Part shown: piece by piece, positions 55,294-64,000 of the stretch | Position numbering within the stretch: the first letter of the stretch is position 1 | How the letters are laid out: every line of letters begins with the position of its first letter | Assembly: GCA_963854735.1 (NCBI GenBank) | Contig: OY978104.1 | Location: 930,001 to 994,000, forward strand | Length of the DNA stretch: 64,000 bases | Direction: 5' to 3' | Origin: Marvania coccoides | Taxonomy: Eukaryota > Chlorophyta > Trebouxiophyceae > Chlorellales > Chlorellaceae | Made by a program: the position numbers and the translations under genes | The notes under the pieces: model-generated | Databases searched by the model: none | Told to the model about the DNA's origin: nothing | What the model saw: only the letters and a program-made list of their open reading frames with translations

Positions 55294-57367
55294 ATGGCGT
55301 CCACGCCTGTCGCCGACGAGTTGGAGGTGGAGCAGGCGCTGCAGGCGCTCGACATCAAGGCTGAGAATGGTGATGTTGCAGAAGAGAATGGGTACGTGGC
55401 TCCGCAAACAAGGCGATCGACGCCTCCGGATCACATTTTTATTACGATCTATGACGCCTTCGACCATATCGTGCAGGCCCGACAGCTTAACTCCGCCAAT
55501 CGAAGAAAAGAGCGCAGAGGGAGAAGCCAGCACCTCTGAAGCCCCAAATGGCAGCCTGGGCCACCTGGTTGACCACGCGCTGCGCGACGCCCTGTCCCGG
55601 CACAAACACAGAAACTCAGGTGAGCGGCGCGGCTTGACTCGCCTCCCCCATAAGATCGTCCCTCATTAATTTTCATTGCTCACTTTTTTCTCACACCTCT
55701 ACTCCTCAATCCCCCCAGTTCTCCGCCTGGAGGCCGAAGTCGAGGCATTCGTGCTGCACTCCACCGAGCAGACCCGCTTGTTCGCTGGAGACATGTCTTC
55801 ATACGACCGCCTCCTCGTGCACCGCACCGCCCAGCACTGGGGTCTAGACACCTCCACTGTCAACCAAGGCACGGAGCACGGCAGCATCTTGGTCACTCGC
55901 ACCCCGCGCACGGCCCCTCCCCCCGTCCGCCTCACCGACCTGCCCGTCAGCATGGATGAGGCGCCCGGCGCCCGCAGCACTACTCGCGAGCAGGGCGGTG
56001 CTGCTGTGCCCCCACGGGTGCTGGTGCGGCGGCGCGGGGACCGCGCTCGCGGCAGCCAGTCCCCACGCACCGGGGGGGGGCTCCCTGGAGGACCCGGGGA
56101 CCGCCTTCCTTCCAATATCGAAGAGCGAGAGCTGCACTACGAACGAGCGCGCGCCCGCATCTTCGCTGGCGGCGACAACGGCCAGCAACAGCAGCAGCAG
56201 CAGCAAGGCGCCGGGTCCTACCCGCAACAGGCGGGGGGAGGGGGGGGGCCGCCCTGCCCCAATGAGTCCTCACGCTGCGGCTGCTATGATGCAGCACATG
56301 CAGGGCGCAGCGGCGCACGTAGGGGCCTACGGCGGGGCCATGGGGATGCCCCCCATGGGCCGCGGCGGACCAGGCGGCTATGTCGGCCCCCCCAACGGCG
56401 GCGGCAGAGGCAAAGCGCAGTTACGCAACCGCCAGGAAGACCTTTCCGACCCAGATTTCAGACGGAGCCGCCACCCTGGGCCGCGCTACGACCCTGGGGG
56501 GTACGGAGAGGACCCCATGTACGGCCGCCCTGCGTATGGCGCAGAGTTTTCTGAAATGGCGGGCGGTGGCGGCGGGGCGGCAAACGGCGGCGCAGGGGGC
56601 TACCCTGGGGGCATGATGATGAGCGGCCACCCTATGGGGCCATACGCGTACGCGCCGGGGGTCATGGCGCATATGGGACACGCAGGGATGCTGGCGATGC
56701 AGCACGGCGGCGGAATGGCACCGGGGGGCCAAGCGACGGGCGTGCACCCCATGTACGCCGCCCACCCCCAGGTAAATCAAAGTTTAACACCCTTTTAATC
56801 ATTTCCCTCTTTTCAAACGCCGTCTCTAATGATTATTTTGGATGAAAACCACGTATCGGAATGGAATATTGACGCTGATTTGTTTCTGTTTCAAAAAATC
56901 AATTGCAGGGCCACCACCACCCTTCGGTGCTACCTCCAGGGATGGCTGCCTACCCGCCAGGCGCGTACGGCATGGCGCTGGGGCCCTACGGCTACATCCC
57001 AGTCACTACTGGCGGCAGTGGGCAGGAGGGCATGGCAGGCATGATGCCCATGCAAATGCAAATGGCGGGGTACCCCGGCGCTGCTGGAGGCCCAGGAGGG
57101 GGCGGTGCGCAGATGTACGGAATGATGGGCGGAGGCTCCCCTGGCGGGATGTGGCACGCCCAGCAGCAGCATGCACAGCAGCAGCAGTCGAGCGGCGGCA
57201 GTAGCGGGCGGGTGGAGCGGAGACGCAGCCGCAACGGCGGCGGCCGCAGCGAGGCGAGCACCCCGGCGGTGAACACGCCACGGGCAGCGGCGGTAGCGGC
57301 AGAAGGGCAGGGGGCAGGCAGCGACGAAGCTATGTCTGCTGCTGCTGAGCAACACCAATGTCAATAA
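55294..57367 (+). CDS. R3H-SUZ domain RNA-binding protein, apparent 1-nt frameshift
   Basis: Exons 55294-55391, 55477-55619, 55719-56771 and 56909-57367. The R3H domain lies in exon 3: LEAEVEAFVLHSTEQTRLFA, SSYDRLLVHRTAQHWGLDT; a SUZ-like segment follows (SNIEERELHYERARARIFAG). These bind single-stranded nucleic acid, typically mRNA. The rest is low-complexity: poly-Gln, then Gly/Met/Pro-rich sequence (GGYPGGMMMSGHPMGPYAYA) to the end. Within exon 3 the open frame changes at the G-rich run 56234-56249: before it the product reads QAGGGGG, after it RPAPMSPHAAAAMMQ. Exon 3 is one nucleotide too long for the phases of its flanking introns, so one extra G (sequencing error, or a real slip) is the likeliest cause. 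About 583 residues if corrected. Confidence 0.78.
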
Positions 57368-57981
57368 AGGAGCGAAGAAGCCGGAGTTGTTTTCTCTTTC
57401 ATGGTTTACCTAAAACTAAAAATCCCTATTGAGTTGCTTTAATTTGTATTGCTGCCGCTGCTGCTATCTCCCTTTATATTTTTTTATATGTTTCGGACCG
57501 GGAAAAGAAAAAAAATGTTAATGGACCCACGCATGGTATATATTATTGTGTTCCTCCCATTCATTCATTAAAAAAAATATATGAACATACGCTAATTCTC
57601 TCCTCATCGCTTTTAAGCTTTCTGCTGACTTTCAATTGTTTGCTTACTCTGGCGTTTGTTCTCTGACTTGGCGTTGCAGCACTTTCCCATGCGGGGGATC
57701 GCTGCTCCCATGCAATTTTGCCCCGCTTGTCGGGGATTTAAAGAGAAAATGCACTGCCCGTACTTCGGTTTCTCTCTCTAAATTCTTTCGTATTCTACCA
57801 CCTACAGCACCATTCCCTTTTTTTCCATTCTATCAGCTGCTTTTCAATTCCTTGTAGCTGCCTTCCTTCTCACTCTCGTTCTCATTAGTTCATTTTGTTT
57901 CCATCAATAAAATGACGCTATGATTGTGTAAAAAAAAGAAGATTTTGCTCAATAAAATGTATGCAAATAATACACTCCCAC
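57368..57981. other. Convergent intergenic region
   Basis: 3' flanks of the R3H gene and the ubiquitin protease gene. AT-rich; no gene seen. Confidence 0.45.
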
Positions 57982-60900
57982 TCAGTCAAGCACCTCCTCT
58001 GCCTGCGCTCCTTCAAATGCCTCCTCAGGCGCCGGGCTGCTGGCCTCTCGCTTCGTCCTGTGCAGCCCAGTGAGGGCAGTGCCGCCAAAACCTTCAGGTC
58101 CGCCCCTCCGCCCGCCGCTCTTGCCTCCATCGCCCTGAGAGGACACAAACAGCCCCTCCAGGTCGTCAGCGTCGTGCTCCCCCGTGTCCACCACCCGAAT
58201 CTCCTCTCCCGGGAAAATTTCGCTGCCAGCGCACGTCCCCTTCACGCCATCCTCGCGGCTGAGCTCCTGGCCGCGCACAAACAGCCGGGCGTTGCGCGGG
58301 TGCACGTTGAGCGCCTGGAACACCCGCAGCCGCAGCTCGTGCAGCGTGGTGGTACTGTCTACGGCAACTGGAGCTCGCCCTTTGCGAGCTCTTTTAGATC
58401 TCCGCTCGCCGCCGTCCACAGCCCCCACGCCGCCGGCGCCCTGCGCTGCCGCTGCCGCCACGGTGGCTGTCACCGCCTCCTCCTCCGTCGTGGCTGTTTC
58501 CACCATTACTTCCGCCCCAAAGTACGTCAGACGGGCCGCCCTGGCAGCGGCCTCCCTCGCTGCTACGGTGGCCACACACACCGGCGGGGTGGTCTCCAGC
58601 CATGCTTTGCCTGCTGCGCCTGCGCGCGCGGCCCCTCCCGCCGGTTTCCGGGAGTACAGCGCGTCAGGATTGCCTCCAAAAACGTCACCCGGCTGCTCAG
58701 CGTCTGACGCCCCCGCAGCCCACTCCTCATCCTCGCTGCCAGCCCTCTTTCGGCGGGGCTTGCGCTTGATCCCAAGCGCCGCGGACTTGGCGGCGGCGGC
58801 AGCGGTGGCACCCTCTGGCGCAGGCTGAGGAGGCTCGGTAGCAGCTGCCGCTGCTGTCGGCAGCGCTGCTTCTGTTTCCATCAGCACAGCGCCATTCTCC
58901 ATGCCTCCTTCCCGCTCCCCCTCCACTAAATCAACAGCCGCTGCCGCTTCCCCTTCCTCCTTTGCAGAAGCAGCGGGCGAGCCACCGGGGGCCTCCACGC
59001 GAAGCGTTGCCGCAATGCCTTCCACCCCCACCAGCGCTGCCGCCTCCTCTGTGTCCAGGTAGTGATGCACCAGCGCACCCCAGTCCTCGGTCGTCACCAG
59101 CTCAAAGAACGACTGCCCCTCGTCAACGCCAGCACCGCCACTGCTTGCGTCTCCTCCGCCAGCCAGCACCCACCGCCCCCTCCGGTTAACCACCGCAGGC
59201 GCCGGGTACGCCAGCATGACCCCCCCCGCGCCCTTCCCGGCGTGGCACTCACACAGCGCGACCGTCAGGCAGGTAGACAGGCTGGGAGGCTGTAGCGCAG
59301 GGACGCCTGGCGTGATGGCAGCTTCCCGCCCGCTGCCCTGCTGCGCCATGTAGGCGCGCCACTGGTCCATGAACATGCGAGGCACCAGGCGGTACGGCTT
59401 CTCCGGGGTCAGCTGCATCAGCAGTCCCGGATTCATCAGGCTGCCCAGGTCCGAGCGTTCGGCCGCTCTGCGAGACTGCAGCCCATGGGCCACCCGAGCC
59501 GCCTCCGCGATCTCCGCTGCGCACACCTGGCACGGCTCCGTGCCCACCGCGAACTCGAGCATGGTGCCAGCAGGCATAGCAGGCGCACCATGGTGACTTT
59601 CTTCCTCTTCCTCGTCCGCGATCTCCACCGCCGCTTCCTCTCCACCTTCGCCAGCAGCCGTGTCCACCTCCATCGGCTCCTCTTTCGATGCAGCTGCTTC
59701 TGCAGTGGCAGCGGCGCCTTTCTTCCGCCTGGTGGTGGCTTTGGTGGGCGTGGCGGTAGGAGTGGCAGTATCAGCAGCAGCAGCAACGGTGTTGGCATCG
59801 CCGTTCTCAAGGTCGATTTCGACCACGTCCTCTTCTACGTCGATCTCCACCATCTCCACCTCCCCAGCGCCAGGCCCTCCTTCGCCGCCCCCACGCAGCA
59901 CTGCAGCGCCGCCCTGCGTCTTACGAGCAGCTGCCGCAGCCTTCTGCCGCGCCTTGCGCGCCTTGGACGCTGCCGCCGCCGCCCAGCTGCGCTGCAGGTA
60001 CGCCCAGAAGTCGGCAGGCACTGCAATCCGCTTGGCAGCGGCCTTGGAGCGACCACCTGGCAGCAGCCCGCCGTGACGGCACTGCAGCGCGGCTGTGGGC
60101 GCAGTGACGCCCATACTGCGCCCCTCCCGGCGCTGCCACGCCTGCAGCCATGCTTTGCTCACGTAATACGCAGCCCCGGTTCTTTCCTCCTCCTCCTCCT
60201 CCTCCTCCTCCTCCTCCTCCTCCCACTCCTCCTTCTCCGCCTCCAACGCTTTCGCCTCCGCCTCCAGCGCCGCAGCCACCGCTACGAACCGGTCCCGCGC
60301 CTCTTCCGAGTCTTCAGCTTCCACCACCGCGTCCAGCATCTCCTCCAGGCACACAGGGCAGGCGTCGCCAGGCCCCAGCTCCGGGCCGCCTTGACAGCTG
60401 CCAGTCAGCTGCGCCCACGCGTGGGTAGGCACCCGCCGCATGGCGGACACCCGTGCGGGGTCCAGCTTGCCGTGGGGGCACAGCAGCGGAGCGTTGTCGA
60501 TGGGCCCGGGGTGGGCAGAGGCAGGCGCATCTGCCCACGCCTGCAGCCATTCCGCAGAGACGAAGCGCCCGCTGTCGCCAGCGGGCATGCCTGCGGCCGC
60601 GGACTCCACCACGGCGCGGACTTCTTCCCGCCGGGCGCTCTCTTGGGCCTCAGCGGCGGCTTTGGCCTCGGTGTAGGCGGTGCAGCGGGAGGCGTAGTCG
60701 CGGTGCAGTCGCTCCTTGGACTCCTCTAGCCTGCGATGATTAATGCATATGCTGATAATTTGTAATAATACAGTGATAGAATGGTTTCAGCAGCTTTCAA
60801 TCAATCTCAGGTCATTTTCGGATACAAACCATGCAGCAGCCGAAGTATTGATTATAATAATGAGCGCTTTCAGATGCTAAGTTGGAACCTCAAATGACGT

Positions 60901-63133
60901 TTAACTCACCAGCGCTGCGCCTCCGGCTCCAGCTCCCTCGCGCTCAGGTCCGCCCCCCGACGGCGGTACACCAAAAGGTACGCATTGGTGCTCACAATCT
61001 CACCAGCATTGCCTTCCTGCTGCGCCGCTGCTGAAGTGCCCACTGCATCGTCTTCGTCCACCACCACCACGTCCTCCACCTCCCCCTCCTTTGCCCCCTC
61101 TTTCGCCTTCTTGCTCTGCGGCTTCTTCGCCACCTTTTTCGCTGGCGATGCAGGGCTATAATCATCGTCCTCTACGAGATCCACCACCTCAGCTTCGCTT
61201 TCAGCCTCAGCCCCGCGCTTGCCCCTCCCTCGCCCGCCCCTTTTGCCTCCTCTGCTGCCTCTGCCACCTTTCCCGCCGCCACGACCCCCAGAACCGCTGT
61301 CCTTGCCTTTGGCCGGCTTGCCAGCGGAGTTACCGGCGGCTATGGCGGCTCTCCCGTGGTCTGAGCTGCCCAGAGGTCCCTTTTCTAGCTTGGAAACCGC
61401 TTCATCGTCAAACCGCCACCACTCGCCGCCACTGCCGTCCACAGCCGCCCCCACCTTGATGTGCGCCACTGCAGTGATACGAAAGGGAGTGAATGGAGTG
61501 AATTTGATTATGTATAGGTAAAAAACAATGCAAATTTGAGAGAATACACGAGGTATTGATCTTAAAAAGTAAAAGTACAGTAAAGTAAAGAAAGAAAAGT
61601 GTTGGTTCGAAAGGCAAGTAAACATCCAAACATGCATTGATTTCATTCTCACCGTAGTGGCCGTGCATCGCGCTGCCGCCCTTGTGGATCAGCACCGCCT
61701 CTAGGTCGTAGACAGCGCCAGCGTCGTGGCTCTCCTCTCCCACCAGCGCGGCTGCCGGCAGCTCCAACGGAAATCCAAACTTGTCGGTCGCCTTCACGCG
61801 GTCCATCTTCTGAAAGTCGAACACGAAGCGCTGCAGCGAGAGATGCAGCACGGGCGGCAGCGCCCGCACAGTCAGCCGTCGCGTGGCGTCCTTCTTGCCG
61901 TTGCAGCGGTCGCAGTAATACTGGTTGTCCCCGCACAGCAGCTCCGGGGACAGCAGCGACTGTAGCGACTCTGTCAGCGACTTGAACCCGCGCACCGGCA
62001 CCTCCAGCTCGTAGAATTCGTCCGAGCGAGCGGAGGAAGCAGACGGCTGGTTGCAGCTGTGGCACAGCGTCTCGTACCCCACGCGCCCGCTGAACAGCGC
62101 CTGCACGTCCGCGTGTAGCTCGGGCTGCCCCTCCGCGAAGCGGTGCTCCAGCAGCGTGAGGAACAGCTTCATGAACTCTTGGCCGTCTTGTTGAACGGCG
62201 TGATCCAGCTGCAGGGCGGAAGCCAGGGCGGAGGGGTCCACTGGGGTGGTGGCCCCGTGCTGCAGCTGCACAAACAATTCCCTGTGTGTTTGGGGGGGTC
62301 CAAGAAAAAACAATCAGAGTCGAAACCAAATTATGCACAGTCTCCAAAACAGCGTTTATATTTTTATTTTTGGTGCAGCGAAAGAGCTCTCTTTCGCTGC
62401 ATCAACTTAAACAGACAGAATGAAGTGTCGATTAAGCAAAGCGGTCTCTGTCTCACCTCAGCGGCTGAATGACAGGATCCTCCCGCAGCGGGGCATCCAC
62501 CGCGTAGACAGCGTTGCGAAACGCGAGGTTGGCAAACAGGCACTGCAGCACCGAGTTGACATAGCATGTGTTGCCCAGATTACGCAGGCCTGCGGGCGCA
62601 GCGGCGTTCGAGCGGCGCTCCTCAATGGGGTCAGGGCCCAAGGCGTCGGCAGCATCAGACTTTCTAGCCCACAGCCCGGTGCGGCGCCAGGAGCCGGGGG
62701 ACGGGATGAGGTTGCACAGGCAGTTTGGGTTGTCGCCCTTGCCCTGCAGGGAAAACATGAAGGAGGGTGAAGAGGGGCCGGTCGACGGCAGAGAGATATC
62801 GAAAAAGTGGATGGAAGTGGGGTGAAAACGCAGCAGCGCTGGCCGAAAAAATATGCGAGACGAAGGTGGTGGCGACTATTGCGGAAATGGGAACCTCGAG
62901 GGCAGAAAACTCCGCTTGATCACTTTTGGGGGAGTCCGAAAATCCAAATCGGAACGCACCTTGCACGCCTTCGAGTACAATACCTCGCAGGGCTTATTTG
63001 CATGGAGCAGCTGGAGCAGCGTGTGCTCTGCCAATCCCTCCCCTGCACCCAGCGTGGCCTTCAGTTGCAGAGCTTGTGCTCCATCGATCTCTGCCAGCCC
63101 CTCGACGGGCTTGGCTTTACGTTTTGGCGCCAT
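57982..63133 (-). CDS. USP48/UBP26-type ubiquitin carboxyl-terminal hydrolase
   Basis: Deubiquitinase; plant UBP26 removes ubiquitin from histone H2B. Exons on minus: 63133-62960, 62743-62457, 62281-61653, 61468-60910, 60730-57982; 1465 residues. Cys box AAPAGLRNLGNTCYVNSVLQ (Cys near 118), QQDGQEFMKLFLTLLEHRF, zinc-binding Cys pairs in ETLCHSC and YYCDRCNGKK, and His box VLIHKGGSAMHGHYG followed by the split VAHIKV. A Lys/Gly-rich insert follows. The large last exon has DUSP-like domains: RFVSAEWLQAWADAP..PLLCPHGKLDP, YYVSKAWLQAWQRREGR..LQCRHGGLLP, and RLVPRMFMDQWRAYMAQ. A poly-Glu run (encoded by TCC repeats at 60185-60222) sits between the first two. Near the C-terminus, TTTLHELRLRVFQALNVHPR..LFVRGQEL is ubiquitin-like, as in USP48. 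The domain order fits USP48/UBP26 closely. Confidence 0.93.
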
Positions 63134-63414
63134 CTTCAGCGCTCGCTCTGCATCGAAACAATTGCTCTTGCTTTTTTTTTTTTTTTTTTCGACTGGCAGC
63201 CAGACCAAAACTCAAGTGTTTCCATTACAGTTTGAATTCCTGGCGAACAGATGAAATTATATAGCTGGGCATATCGCATTTGGACATAAGAAGCATCCTG
63301 CCTAGTCCTAGAGTACCCCCCGCGGCGGCCGGCATAACCCTTCCTACCCTAACAATTAAGCAAATAAATAAACTAATTAAAAAAAAAACGTTGCCGCCTT
63401 GGCTCTTCTTAACC

Positions 63415-64000
63415 CTATCGTTTCCTCTTCTTGGGCGGCTGCTTGCTGGGCTTTTTCGCCACCCCAATCAACCGCCCTCCCGCTGCTGGCCGCGTGGTGT
63501 TCATCACCATTATTTCCTGCGGCACAGGCGGCGCGCCCCCTCCGCCTGGCATGTGGTACAACCGCTGCTTGAATGACCCGTGCGTCACCATCACAGGCTT
63601 CCACCCTGGCCTTGGCGGCACGTCTTTGTGCATCTGCACGGTGTTGTCCATATGCAGCAGGTCGTGCCGCGTCACCTTCATCGCCTCCAGATCCTCTTTA
63701 GTCGTGTAACTGAATCCCAGCCGCCGCCACGTGTTTTTCACCCGCGCGTCGTCCGTGGAGCACAGCAGCACCTTGGGGATATTCATGTACCTGCAGATGT
63801 CCTCTATGGCCTCTAAAAGCGCGCGTCCGTTGCCGCGATTGCGCCGCGTCTCCTGCGTGGCGTAAAAAGGAACCTCAATCCACCCGGGCCCGATGCGCAC
63901 GGTCGCAGCGCAGATGGGCTTGTTGTGCACCATGATGTGGGGCACCGGGGGCAGCGGCGAGCCCAGCCCGGGGTGGCTAAGCGGCACCTCCACGTTGTAA
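63415..64000 (-). CDS. GNAT-type acetyltransferase domain protein (5' part missing)
   Basis: Open to the right edge; the last 195 codons are seen. The acetyl-CoA-binding region reads WIEVPFYATQETRRNRGNGR (R-x-x-G-x-G/A), then ALLEAIEDICRYMNIPKVLL and a terminal TWRRLGFSYTTKED. This pattern resembles plant PHD-finger proteins with a GNAT domain, such as IDM1/ROS4 histone acetyltransferases; any PHD finger would lie outside the window. The C-terminus (KKPSKQPPKKRKR) is a likely nuclear localisation signal. Whether it acts on histones cannot be told from this fragment. Confidence 0.76.
   Translation of the reverse strand, partial: YNVEVPLSHPGLGSPLPPVPHIMVHNKPICAATVRIGPGWIEVPFYATQETRRNRGNGRALLEAIEDICRYMNIPKVLLCSTDDARVKNTWRRLGFSYTTKEDLEAMKVTRHDLLHMDNTVQMHKDVPPRPGWKPVMVTHGSFKQRLYHMPGGGGAPPVPQEIMVMNTTRPAAGGRLIGVAKKPSKQPPKKRKR

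Noticed and set aside
59485..60729. 414-codon plus-strand frame with a poly-Leu run
   Set aside because: Antisense of the USP48 last exon; the poly-Leu is the complement of the poly-Glu-coding TCC repeat.
1..64000. CRISPR arrays, prokaryotic operons, phage or insertion-sequence genes
   Set aside because: None seen. Genes are intron-rich and monocistronic, direct repeats lack the repeat-spacer pattern, and no transposase or reverse transcriptase motif was found.

Overview
This is nuclear DNA of a photosynthetic eukaryote, most likely a chlorophyte green alga. The genes include plastocyanin with a two-step plastid/lumen presequence, a ferrochelatase with a C-terminal chlorophyll-binding-like helix, phosphoglycolate phosphatase, a plant-type MTA/SAH nucleosidase, type I metacaspases, and many spliceosomal introns. 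Base composition is bimodal: exons are GC-rich with strong third-position C/G, while introns and intergenic DNA are AT-rich. The species cannot be fixed from this window.

I reconstructed 25 gene models by joining exons at splice sites in correct phase and checking the products against known families. They use about 82 introns, mostly GTGAGT-like donors; four introns are best explained as GC-AG. Genes sit on both strands and are densely packed, often as divergent or convergent pairs.

Layout. 0-12 kb: VPS35 (cut by the left edge), TAF12, two tandem type I metacaspases and a double-domain universal stress protein. 12-25.9 kb: secreted phytase-like/esterase-like protein, RING finger protein, FCP1/CPL-like HAD phosphatase, UVRAG/VPS38 and MTA/SAH nucleosidase. 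26-35 kb is the accessory part. It holds three tandem paralogous multi-pass membrane proteins of a family I do not recognise, two copies of a 170-bp dispersed repeat, a 47-copy hexanucleotide tract and a frameshifted gene remnant. 35.7-47 kb: ferrochelatase, RPF1, a ViaA-like VWA protein, phosphoglycolate phosphatase, LSM3 and a small membrane protein. 47.6-64 kb: an unrecognised secreted protein with very biased codon use, V-ATPase subunit d, plastocyanin, a TTC1-like TPR protein, an R3H-SUZ protein with an apparent 1-nt frameshift in a G run, a USP48/UBP26-type ubiquitin protease, and a GNAT protein cut by the right edge.

Most genes are unrelated housekeeping functions and form no pathway cluster, although VPS35, UVRAG/VPS38 and V-ATPase d all serve the endosome/vacuole system. 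The best candidate for something undescribed is the 26.8-35 kb array. All three genes appear to begin with an ATG that directly abuts a splice donor, share exons of identical length, and two of them share one exon with a single nucleotide difference while their other exons have diverged strongly. All function calls rest on motif recognition by eye, without database searches.
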